Shown here: piece after piece, positions 1 to 11,165 of the stretch
Layout: every line of letters starts with the position of its first letter
Position numbering within the stretch: the first letter of the stretch is position 1
Origin: Podospora pseudocomata
Lineage: Eukaryota; Ascomycota; Sordariomycetes; Sordariales; Podosporaceae
Assembly: GCF_035222375.1 (NCBI RefSeq)
Contig: NC_085889.1
Span: 2,232,001-2,296,000, forward strand
Reading direction: 5' to 3'
DNA: 64,000 nucleotides
Made by a program: the position numbers and the translations under genes
Notes under the pieces: model-generated
What the model was told of the DNA's origin: nothing
Database searches by the model: none
The model's input: the letters and a program-made list of their open reading frames with translations, nothing else

Positions 1-1115
1 CCGGGTAGCGGTTTGAAATAGTCGCGCACAGCGTCGGCGGCAATGCCAAATAGGCCCCCTGAGTCGGATGCATTAGGATTCTGCTGTGCCCTGTTCGGAT
101 CCCGTAGCTCTGCCAGTGTTTTGTCGGTTTGGATGACATGAACTCGCGCCTCGGAGCGCATCGTCCCATTTTCCCTGTCTCGTTGGTTGACCGTGCCTGT
201 CGTCCACTCCTCCTCAAACCTAAAAGTGCGACGGCCGAATTTGTTGCGCCACATCTGTTCCGCAGTAAAGGCTTGCCACAGGTACGCAGCCATGCGGAGC
301 TTGCGGACCGCCGTGTCGAGGCCGTTACCCTCCCTCTCGATCCTGGCCGGGACTGCATCGAACGTGCCTGGTGAATCCTTTGCCAACAGTATGGCAAGCT
401 GCAGTGGTGGTGCAGCAACCGGAGGAATCATATGAACCGTCAGGTAGGAAGCGTGAATAGGGTTGGAAGATCCACTGTTGGCAAGCTTGGGGCTAGAGAA
501 GTCAAAGCGCAGGCGATTGGCGCCGGGCATCATGTAAACAAGTGCCTTGAAGTGGGAGTTGCATACTGGCCACGAGACTGGAGGGAAGTTGTCGTCCAAG
601 CGGCTCAAAGTGACTATCCCGTCAACCGACTGTTGAGAGGGGTCGCCAACTGTACCATAGACCAACAAAATCTTTTGATATGCCTAGTTCTATGTTAGTC
701 TAGCTGTGCCGGACTGGGTTTTTCACATATGAACACCTACCCAGGAATTGTCTGGCACATTTGTGATCCGGGGCGAGTACTGGGACACCGGCAAACTTGG
801 GCCCTTCCCGCCGTTTGAAACAGGTGACCCAAGACCTGCCATGCCTGATACGCTGTATCGGTTGCTGCCACCGTTGGGGTATGGCTGGGCTGATGGGCGT
901 GAGAGACCGGCAGAGGACGGGGAGAGGAATTTGTCTGCCAATTGCAGATTCAAAGCGGAATCGGATTGCTGGCCGATCGATGGCGGCGTCGAGGACCCGG
1001 AAGTAGGAGTAGTACCGTTACTGGCGTCGCTAGACGTATCGGTCGATCGTTCGGTCCGGAAGCTTTGCCTGGACCGCCTCCGCAGTTCCTTAAAGTTGAA
1101 GAGGGACGGAGCCAT
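1..1115 (-). CDS. Putative zinc metallopeptidase, YIL108W-like (partial, C-terminus beyond window)
   Basis: Exon 1 is 1115-741 and exon 2 runs from 683 to the left edge; a 57-bp intron (740-684, donor GTAGGT, branch CTAAC, acceptor TAG) joins them in frame at Trp125. The protein starts MAPSLFNFKELRRRS and has a Ser/Thr/Pro-rich, probably disordered first 120 residues. A beta-rich segment follows (KILLVYGTVGDPSQQ and onward) that I recognise from the fungal 'putative peptidase family' typified by yeast YIL108W. In that family a zinc-binding HExxH motif lies further downstream, so the catalytic part is outside the window and activity cannot be judged. The substrate is unknown even for the yeast protein. 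The family call rests on remembered similarity across the visible 350 residues. The start is the first ATG of the open frame. Confidence 0.75.
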
Positions 1116-3504
1116 GGCTGGAGCGAGGGATGCTAAGATGGGTAGTCTCCAAATTTCGATTCCAATTCCAGTTCTCCAACTCCAATTCCAACTACCAAGG
1201 GTCGAAGAAGCAAATGAATGTGATGCCGCAGCTCAAAAAAAAAATCAATTGAAAATTGGAGAGAGGGAGATCTCGCACAGCTGCCCCGGGTCTCGCTCTG
1301 GTATACGAGAAAATCGAAAAAGAACGGGCTGCCAACGGTCAATGGATGGATCGTGGCGCAGATAGCGTGAGGGATGGGAGGAAGGTGGTGTAGGTGGGGG
1401 GTGGGGGGAAAGTTAGGTATCAAAGATGCGCCTGTGGTCGTCAGACGGTGCACTGTGCCTGCCCCCTAAATGGAAGATGGTGTAGGTAGGACGGGAAGCG
1501 GCCGTCAAGTGGCACAACAACAGCTCTCGGAACGGTTCTGGTGTACGATCTTCCTTTTCGCAATCTGATCTGTGTCGCGCACGCAGCGAAGATATCGGCG
1601 GCAGTTGAGGTGACAGCTGCTGGGTAGGTATTAGGGAATAGTGTAGTGTGTAGTAGGTAAAGCTTGGAATGTGTCAATGACGTAGGGTAGGTCTGCAATT
1701 GGTCGACGTCTGGGTGATTGGGCCAGCGATGCAACCAGACGACGGGACCGGGATCCTGTCGACTGCTGTATCCGGAACAAGGCAGCTTTGCAACCACGAA
1801 TTTGGGTCGGCGAGAAGCGATAGAATGGGAGAGCAGGAGGACGGATAAGACGGGGGCAGGCGCTGTAAGAGCTGGTGAGAATCGGACAGCTCGTCCGAGA
1901 TCAACAACCCGGCAGGAAACCGCCAGGGGCAGCAAGGGGGCTGAAAGGATGGCCACAATCCATCTGATTGCGTGAGCTTTTTGACCTCAATATCTCTTGG
2001 CGAGAAGCTGGAAAGTGGAATTGATATGGGAAGTGGGCACTCTTGTTGACGACGCTTTCCACACTCCAAGACATCCAAGAGGATCCTGCCTCCACTCTTC
2101 TGAAGACCTCTTGGGTGCCATTCGAGATCGAAGCCAACCTGACAAGTTGGAAGAAGACCCATCGCAAAACAGGGAACGTCTCCCCACTCAAGATATCTCT
2201 CAACTCTGGCTCCCGTTGTCTGGCCGAAGCAGGGCCGCTGACAGGCCTAACAGCTCTTCGGTCAGTCGCCGAGACATGGTCCGGTAGGGAGAGGCAACGA
2301 GGCTCAAAGCGGCGGCGTGTTATGTATAAAAGAGTAAGATCATAAGATGCAGTTCGATTGTTGTTGAGCGAGCATTGATCCACACATGGTCATGGTGGAG
2401 AGCTTCCGACTTCAGCTCGCATGCACTTCATGCAAAGTACTTGGGGCTGTTTTTGTTGCTACCGCCAGTCTACTATGATCCCATACTTGTTCCGGTGCTT
2501 TGTTCCGTGGGCTGAGGGCTGCAAGGCACCGTCTTTGCTGCTCCGGTGATGCAACGGCGCACTAACCGGCTCCTCCATGAAACTTTTCTTTCTCTTCCAA
2601 ACGTTCTCTCGCGACGAACCGACCCCTCACTAAAAGAATTAAAAGAAGTGTCAAAAAGCACACAACGGATATTTTCAGCCTGCCGTACCTGGGCCTAGCT
2701 GCCCATGGAACGTGGTTGGCTGTGGAGTCCCAACCGCCCCCTGATGCAAAAAGAGCCAAGACGCTGTCACCATATCGCAAACACTCATTATGATGTCGTA
2801 GCCCCGGACACCAGGTCGGCATCTTATGAATACCTTACATATAAGGAGTACAGGGCGACAAGGTCAGAGAATGGATAGGCTGATGACGGCGGCTCCCGGG
2901 GTTTTGGGACACCATGTTGTGCATCCAATTGCGACATCCTTCTAGTAGACTTCGTCGATGATCTATCTGGATGGTTAAAATTCGACTTCCAGATGCAGAA
3001 CAAAAGGCTTCTTTTGGCGGGGATGAGGTGCAGGTACCTGGCAAGGCACGAGGGGGTAGCCAGTGGTAACCGAACAAATTGGCGGGCCATAGCACCCCCT
3101 GGACCGCCCTGTGCCGCAGACACAGGAGGGCCAGTGCTCAGCTAATCTACCGGTTTCCACAGGAATGTGAATTTGCTGCTCCAACCTCTTTGACAAGTAT
3201 CAACACTGCTACTAGTATCTGTTCCCTTTCTTCATTCAGATATCTCTCGATCCCCAGGCTGTCTTGTTGCAGTCCTGCCCTTGTCGTTTCTGCCATCTTG
3301 TACCTCCTCGACAGCGCACCAGGCACACACAGGCGTTTCATCCAGAATCTTGCTTGGTTGTCCCTTCTTCCTGTTCAACGGCAGCGCTTAGGCGCCTTGC
3401 AGTCTCAGGGGACCCCATCCAGCCGAACCAGGCAGACCTCAAATCTCTGACCTTCCGCCAGTCCCACCCTCGACCACCAGATCTGTACCGAACTGCCTGC
3501 GTGC
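1116..3504. other. Intergenic, divergent promoter region
   Basis: This stretch lies between the minus-strand peptidase gene and the plus-strand Whi5-like gene. Short open frames occur on both strands, but none has plausible composition, splice logic or recognisable similarity. It probably carries the promoters and 5' leaders of both neighbours. Confidence 0.6.
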
Positions 3505-4664
3505 ATGCAACCCGGCAACATGATGTCGTCGCCGTTGAAGATACATCCCGAGGAGGTTGCGGGCAAGGTGCTCAAGAGGGCTGAAATCAGCAAGGTATGT
3601 TCTAAGTACCCGGAAAGCGGCCTCCCTCCCTAGGTAGCTGACGGTGAGAAACTCAGATGGCCAGGAGACTGCAGAACCGCCTCGCTCTTGCCCAATTCAA
3701 AACGAAGCATGGGCTCGAAGACCTGACCCTCGATAAGATCGAGCCCAGGTTCGAGGACAGGATACGGCGCAACCGCTATCCCGACGGTGACATCTTGTCC
3801 GACTCCTCTTCAAGCGCATCCGACCTCCCGTACCCCTCGAGAACATTGATGAGCTCCCCGCTCAAGGCGCCCATCTTTTCCGATGCTATCATGTCCAGCA
3901 ATGGCAGCACCGGTCACCGAAAGCGCACATATGTCGCATCTTTTGATCACACCATGTCGAGTCCAAGCAAACGCTTTCGCCAGTCCCCCACCGCCCACAG
4001 ATCCTTCAGCCACCCCCTGTGGAAAGACTCTGAACACCAGCTCACTCAGTCATCACCCATGAAACCGAAGCGACAGCAACACTTCACCACCTCGGCCGGT
4101 CCCGATCTGTCGTTTTATGCAGGCTCCAAACAAATCAGCGACGTTTACGTTTCTACAAACTATGCCGCCAATTCCGATGACGATGATGATGACCTCCCCA
4201 TCCAATCCTTCCAGGCCAGAAACAGCATTCGCATATCACCACCCCGAACCCCACCAATGCGCAGCCGCAGCCTCATGAAGAAGCCCAGAGACAGGCAATC
4301 AGCAGCGGACAATGACAACGCGGTGAACAACAAGACGGGCCAGGAAGGTGCCGACCTCTTGTTGTACCTCGCCGCCTCGCCCTCCCCGGCTCAACCCCGA
4401 ACCAACAACCGGCTGATGGAGCCCCCCTCCACTCCACCACCTAAGAAGAACAACTTGGCGCTTCCATCCTCGATGATGACCACCCCAGGCGGAGGCAATC
4501 CCTTCCCCGCCACACCCGGCATGAACGCCTTCAACTTTGAAGACTTTGTGCACATGACGCCGAGCCCGGCGCAAAAGCCGTGGAAGACTCCGCTCGGAAT
4601 GGGCGGCAGGACGCCGGCGAGTGTGGCGAGGAGAAGGCTTACGTTTGATGATACGACTGCTTGA
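3505..4664 (+). CDS. Whi5/Nrm1-like G1/S transcriptional repressor candidate
   Basis: Exon 1 is 3505-3594 and exon 2 is 3657-4664; the 62-bp intron has donor GTATGT and acceptor CTCAG. The product is 365 aa. Residues about 25-50 contain RLQNRLALAQFK, which resembles the short GTB/Whi5 motif through which Whi5 and Nrm1 bind SBF/MBF complexes. The rest is low-complexity and rich in SP/TP sites (SSPLK twice, many TPP/TPS), as expected for a CDK-phosphorylated repressor. The C-terminus has a conserved-looking block around FEDFVHMTPSPAQ. By family knowledge it would hold back G1/S genes until phosphorylated. A second in-frame Met pair at 3520 could be the real start. The family assignment is inferred from one motif and overall character; another disordered nuclear protein is possible. 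Confidence 0.6.
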
Positions 4665-5877
4665 GACACATTTGGGCCTCTAATGCTGGTGTTTATGTCC
4701 TTTTTTTTACTTGTTGGTTTTTTCTTGATACCCTACTTTGCATCGACAAATTTGACCTGAATTTTTATTTATAAACAAATCCTCCCCTGTTTATCACCGT
4801 CCCTTCCCCCTTTGTTTTTTTTTTTTTTGGCTTGTCGTTTTTGAGCAAAGCAATGGAGTTTAGGGAATTGGGGTGCCTTTGCGTTTTCTGTTTTATTTTT
4901 ATTTTTATATCATGTCATTACACTCTCAACCACCAAGAATAACAAACGCAAACAAATCTTGTTCGGCAAAGTTTTTAATTATTACCCTTCGACCTCAACG
5001 CACTTTTACACACAAGTTTCTGCTTATCTTTTGCTGCGCTGTTTTTTTTTTTTTTCCTTTTTTTGGGGGGGAAATGATTGGATGGATGTATGGATGGGAC
5101 AGAGGATTGATTCAAGGGGACTGGGAAAGAGAAATGATGGGTTTTTGGTGCATGAATGGCTGGTTGGCTTGGTTGGTTGGTTGGCTTGGTGAATGTTTTG
5201 TTGTATGTAGGGGAGTTGTAGCGGTGTGAATTTTGGGTTTGGAGCTAGGCTGGCTAGTGGTAGTGTGCACTCGTTGTCTGTGTGTATGTGTGTGAATGTT
5301 GTTTGTATGTACAAATGTGTGTGCTCACATAGGCGGGAATCGAATTGAACTTGAAAGAGCATCTCTGAGCTTGATTTGCACCATTTGCGATGAACCAGTG
5401 AACAAAGAAAAAAGACGCGTTCACAGGAGCGCTTTTTTTTTTCAGCTTCCTGTGCGTGTTTGACTCGCGTTTTCACGCGGCATTTTCGCACCCATGAGAC
5501 CCCTGCAGCGTGAACTTTCGTGACTTGGATGTGCAAGAGGTGGGGTGGGTCGTGACGAGGGGTTAAAGTGCTTTTGGACCAATCATCTTACACCTTTGCA
5601 CACCCTCTTCTTCCAGAGGTGCATAATGTTTGGAATGGACAGGAACAAGGACAGCCAGTGACAATCAACTATCATCCTATTTTTATATAGCCCATAACTT
5701 TTGATTCCCAGTCATGAACAGTAAAAAGCTCGAATCATAAGGGTATCCATCTATCCTAGGAGGAGTAGGCTGTGTGGCACGCTATATCCCACCCACTTGA
5801 CGATGACACCAAACACCGGTTGGCTATGCACACCTGTCAACGATGCTGACCCAATGAACTTGGCATATCCCTGCAGC
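4665..5877. other. Intergenic region between convergent genes, T-rich and simple repeats
   Basis: This holds the 3' sides of the Whi5-like gene and eIF2B epsilon. It contains T runs near 4700-5060, a TTGG-type tract near 5161-5190 and GT-rich sequence near 5270-5325. No convincing gene is visible. Confidence 0.6.
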
Positions 5878-8160
5878 TTAATCACTGTCCTCATCATCCT
5901 CATCCTCATCACTATCCTCCTCATCAGCCTCCTCCAGCCAATCCACCAAAACCTTGCACCTCTCCTTGACAGTGGTCATCGTGTCACCCTCGGCAGCTCT
6001 CCTATCAGCCCACCAAGCGAGAATACCATCCTCCTCAAGCACATCCAAGGTGTAAAGCTGCTGAAGCAAAGCAGCAAGGAGTGTCCCAGCTCTACTAGGC
6101 TCAAGTCCCCTGACGCTCACCAGCCCCTTTTGCAGCGCAAGCGCAAACTCGGTTTGCTGCTTGACATCGTCACCACCAACACCGACATCCTTGATGAACT
6201 TGACGGCCCCGTTCTTGTCTTTGAGAACTCTCTCGGCAGCCTTGGCTGGTTCCAGACCACCATGCTCTGGGGTCAACATCTCAGCCGCACGCTTGGTAAA
6301 CGCAACGGCAATAGCGCGGCGCATGGAGCTGTCTGAAGCGTTGTTAGCCAACCTAAGACCCATGAACTCCAGCTTGGCCGAGTCAAAGTCTGCATTGTCA
6401 TCCCCCCGAAGAGCGTCCACCAAGCCATTGACTGCATCACCGTGGAAGGCGTCAGGTTTGGAGGCATCGTCAGAGGTGAATGATGACAGGCGCTCCCTCT
6501 GCCCATCACCAGCATGCAAGTATCCAGCATGCTCGTCATCCTCATCTGAGTCATAGTCGTCCTCTGATGCGAGCGTAGAGACAGATAATGTGGAGATGTT
6601 GAGGCCCTCGAGTGAGTAGATGAGGTTGTTTTGTAGCTGGGCTGGGTCTCCATCACCCTCATCATCAGAATCCGAATCTGAGTCGTCTGCCGTGACGCTG
6701 TAGACGGCACCCTTTCCACCCGGCCCCACAAGAGAAGCGTCGTTCTCAACGGGCTGACCGTTATCCGTCTTGGCGGAAATCCGCGCTGGTGGCTTTGTTG
6801 GCAACCTGACATCTCTATCGATCTCCACATTATAGGAAATCAGGGACCCCTCTGGGATTTGCGCATTCGCCCCAATCTTGACACCGCCTGCCAATATCGA
6901 GTGCGTAATGACGGCACCATCCTCAATGGTGGAATCATCAAAGATGTAGCTGTCTTTGATCTTGACATTCTTGCCAACCTGACACCTCCTCCCAACAACG
7001 CTGCCCGAGATAACGCTCCCAGCCTTGATGGATGTGTCCTTCCCAATGGCCGACTGTAACACCTTGCTCCCTCTTTCTACCAATACGCCCGACTCGACGA
7101 AAGAGTTGTTCTTGACCTTCTGGTATGATTGGTCGTGCATGAGGTTGCTGTCTGGCGCAAAGGGGAGCACCCATCGCTCGAGAATATCCTTACTGATGCA
7201 ATCGTACATCTGCAGGTTGCTGGCGCGGGCCGCGTACCCGTTCTCGAAGATCTCAGTGTAGATCAACTTGCCGTTTAGTTCCCAATCCTTCAGCACACCA
7301 TGCAAAAAGTTTTTCCTCGGCAGCTCATAATCGAAACTCTCAGACCACAAGGCCAAGACATCGGGTGTGCAAATATCGATACCGCAGTCGATAAGGTCGC
7401 TTCGTAATTCGAAAGATCCGTGCTTGAATACTGAAGGGTCCAAAAGTAGTCGTCGGTCCTTCATTAATGGGTGGATCTCATCGTACTGCAAGCACCTGCC
7501 GTCTGTGTCATCGATAACAAAGACAGGCGTGATACCTCGAGCTTTGGCGGCTCTGTGAGGTTCCTCTCCAACGGAGCGCAAAACAACTGTCATGCAGGCA
7601 TCGCAGTTCGCTTCCCTTCTCGCTCTGTGCTTGGCCAAAATGCCATCTAGCTGGATGTTGGCGACCAGGTCACCATGGACGAGAATGAAGTCGCCCGAGA
7701 TCAAACTGCGCTTGTCCAGGTCGCGAAGAAAGTCGCCGACTGAGGTGGCGTCGGATACTCGGATGAACTCGAGGGAGGAGAAGGGGGAGATGGCGCTGTT
7801 GGGACTCCATCGTGTGGATTCGTGGATGTATTGCTCGATGTCTTCGGAGTGTGTGCCGCAGTATATAAAGACCTCCTGTACGCCGTTCGAGGCAAGGAAT
7901 TCGAGGGTATACTCGATGACTGGGATGTTGACCAAGGGGAGAAGACACTATGGATGGGATCAGTCATTGAGAGTTCAATATGGTCGGTTTGTAGCTGGGG
8001 GGCATACCCTAGGCTTATCCAGAGTGAATGGTCTGAATCTGTCTTGGAAGTAATCGGCAATGATCACAGCCTGGAGGGCATCCTCTCTCTTGTCATCGCC
8101 GCCAGCCTTGGCAGGCTTCTTGCCCTTGCCGGCGGCACCCTTACCACCTTGTTTGGACAT
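5878..8160 (-). CDS. GCD6: Translation initiation factor eIF2B subunit epsilon
   Basis: Exon 1 is 8160-8008 (51 codons), the intron is 8007-7948 (60 bp, GTATGC...TAG) and exon 2 is 7947-5878. The product is 740 aa. It is the catalytic subunit of the guanine-nucleotide exchange factor that recycles eIF2. The order is: a Lys/Gly-rich N-terminus; a nucleotidyltransferase-like domain (about 30-260, with LDKPR and LVNIPVIEY after the splice); left-handed beta-helix hexapeptide repeats (about 335-425); two acidic linkers; and a C-terminal W2/HEAT domain (about 555-735) with WWADRRA, ending in an Asp/Glu tail typical of AA-boxes that bind eIF2 beta. An open frame continues upstream of the chosen Met to another ATG at 8316, discussed as a finding. 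Length and domain order match the family fully. Confidence 0.95.
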
Positions 8161-11100
8161 GTAGATTTTGGTTATCTTTCTGGTCAGTGATTGTGGTGGG
8201 TGCGATTGCCAGGGGTAGCTCAGGTTGTGGATGGTAGCGCCTCGGTTTGGGCAACGCAATGACGGAAACGGCCAGAGAATGAAATAGCTGTGCAAACTGA
8301 CGTGTGAGTCAATCAATGCCCCCCCAATTCTCGAAACTTTAGAAGGTGGGACACCTCATGTGGGGCGCGGGGTAAATGTGGCTTGCAAGGCTGAGGGACG
8401 AGGCTCCGCTTTGGAAAGTCAACCGGAGTTGATATCAGATGAGAAGAGGCACATCAACCGTGAATTTAATGATTTGGGTGCTGGAATAGATGCCATTCTT
8501 TTAAATTCTACTTACAAGCTAATTCTTTTCAATTCATAATCACAAACGCTGCTGGCATCCGTCTATCTCCTTCCAAGGAAGTCATTCAACCTTTCTCACA
8601 AGTCCTGTTGAATTATCTCTGTCCAGATTCTCTACCATATATCCACGATGATGCAGGCTCCATCAGTTGGATCTATTCATGAGCATGACTTTCTAGTTCT
8701 CTCCATCAGTTTTTGATCTCGGAGCACGAATACAACAGCTCCTCGCCAAGGCCGTTATTACACGGACCATTCGGTGCACCGTGCTCTGCCGACACAGCAT
8801 GACATGGGTTGAGATTGCGGCGCCAGGAATGGGCCGGGCTAGAACGTCTTGTGGAACAGAAAACCGGACCACATTTTCTTACGCTATCATCAAGTACCAA
8901 AGAACGAAATGTCCGTGAATTTGGTATTATTACACTTTGCTTTTAGGTGAAGCTTTGCTGCTGGCAATTTGGTTCAGTAGAGAATGTGAAAAGGTAATCT
9001 AGCATTCAAACCAGACTCCAAGCCTGTACGTGAGTGTGGCTGAAAACCTTCATACCACCAGATATCGTTGTCAAGGACGATGAAACCCTCAAGTTTGGGG
9101 GAAATGTCATAACAATACAGTGCAGTACATACTCCTGGTAGATGGAGATGGGCCGAACAGAAGGGAGCACCCGCTGTTAGTTCCCGAGGAGTTTGAACGG
9201 TTGGGACCCGCCTGATCTCACGATCAGATATCCATGGAGGGATGAACGGATAGCGAACCTTCATGTGGGACAGGCGTTGATTTGCCATGAAGTCGGCATT
9301 GATAAGATCTTACTTTGCTGTAAGGTGGGCTGATTGTGCGGTTGCTTGCCATACTTCAAGATGCACGCAGGCTGTCCAGTATTCCTCAGAAGCCCACAGG
9401 CTTCCCTCCTCCAGAAGCACATTTCACCATATTATTGAAGTCCTCTGATAACCCACACACATAGTGATATCATTCAGCGGCCTTCAAGACCTCCAGTTGG
9501 TGATCACAGCGGCGCATCAGTGCCGGTGTTACCGTTGCAACACTTCTCGTGACGTCTGAAATACACTAAGAGAGTCTAGAACCCTAGCCCAAGCCGCCCA
9601 GCAAGGGCCAGAACTCTATGGATCGCGGAAGCAAGCCCAAGCTTACGTACCCAGCCGCCGTTATCAGGAAGTTCCGGTGTTTTTCCTCTGGACGCCCAGC
9701 ACTGCCGCCATGCACTACGGCTGTCCGGGGGCAGGGAACAAGGGGACAACAAGCACAGATGATAAACCTAAAAACCTCAACCTCGAATCTATCCCGTCTG
9801 CTAAAAAGCCACGAAGGATCCTCCTGTCTCGGACAGGTGAATCCGTCAAGAAGCACACAACCAACGGCCCCATTGTATCGTTGAGTTTCTCCCCTCTGCT
9901 TGGTTGCCCTGTTGCTGTTCCCTCACTTTTTCAGCCCTCCACCGCCTCATCGTACCATGTATCCATCCATCACACAAACAAGTGAGGAAGTAGATACCGA
10001 GGTGGTCTTTATTGTCCTACCAAAACGCTTGGCCTGCCTTACCTCCGACCATCTGCAGGTGATGTTATTTATAATAGGAAGCAGCAGCAGTGAAGGCAAA
10101 ATGCGAGGCCAGCACGCGAGGAGACCACCACCACTACCTCCCCCCTCTCATGCAAGCAATGTCTCGCACCCGCGTGGGAAAGCAACCACCCTCCCTCCTC
10201 CTCCTTCTCCTCACCGCCCAGCCAGCAACAAAAGATCCCCCATTCTCCGCTTCCTCACATTCCCATCCTTTTTCATCAGCGGAAAGTTTTTGTTTCTCTG
10301 GCATCAGCAGGCCCGTCGGCCCTTCCCTAGCGGCTGTCTCAGCCAGCCAGCCGCTTTCAAACTATCGATGGGAAAAATTACCGCCGACTACCAACAACCG
10401 GGAGAGAAAGAAAGCAACAAACCAACCAACCCACCTCACTCAGTGTGTAGTGTGTGTGTGCCGGCAATCACGGGCCTCCGAGTGGGAGATGGTCCAGACC
10501 ATTCCATCGTAATGGCCTGTTTTGTTGTTCCGTCTCTTCCGCCCGCCGTTGGGGAACTTTCCGGCAGTAGGGGTAGGTAAAGTAAGGAAGATCGACTTAT
10601 ATTATTGTGTTCCAGACTCCGCCCCCCCCGTTACCTTTAACTACTACACTACCACCATGTTCCATCTTCTTAGCGTCCCCCCTCTTTGTTTTGTTTGTTT
10701 GCCATTTCTTGTTGGCGCTGATATACACATAGGTATTCCTCATTCTCACACTTTTCAAATCACACACACACACACAAACCATTTCTCGCTTTCCAAACAA
10801 GCAGCTCGTTTCTCAGTTTTCTCTCATCCGAAACCTTTCTCTCCTTTTTGAATTATATTTTCGTTTCCTCCCCTAGCCCAAACCCTATGAGTTTGAATAG
10901 TTTCAAGAGAGACTTATATAACACCCCCAACAAACCAAACCACGCATTGACCCCGTGGTTGACCACCCATATACCCAAAAAATAATCCGTTGCCTTGTAT
11001 ACAGAAGAGAAAACATTTGGCTGCCCCACCCCCCATCCTCCCCCCAAACCATTCTCTAGATAACCCTCACAGTACACACTCACATCCAGGCCACGATGGA

Positions 11101-11165
11101 CCGAAAAGACACATCACGACAGCATCAAAACGCCGATAGACGAACCCCCCGAACCACCTTATCTT
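8161..11165. other. Long intergenic region between eIF2B epsilon and SKN7
   Basis: This is about 3 kb without a supported gene. The right end probably holds the SKN7 3' untranslated region. The only open frame with near-normal composition is a minus-strand 104-codon frame at 8974-9288; it has no recognisable similarity and I do not call it a gene. Confidence 0.5.
8305..8311. promoter_or_regulatory. Gcn4/CPC1-type binding site (TGASTCA) upstream of eIF2B epsilon
   Basis: The plus strand reads TGAGTCA, so the sense strand of the minus gene reads TGACTCA. This is the exact consensus of Gcn4 in yeast and CPC1/CpcA in filamentous fungi. It lies 145 bp before the chosen start codon. By chance several such heptamers are expected in 64 kb, so function is inferred from position and gene identity. 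Confidence 0.45.

Noticed and set aside
8974-9288. 104-codon minus-strand frame with fairly normal composition
   Set aside because: No similarity, no splice partners and no flanking support; left as part of the intergenic region.
9900-10580. 226-codon plus-strand frame
   Set aside because: Low-complexity Pro/Ser/Arg translation from C/T-rich DNA; no coding signal.
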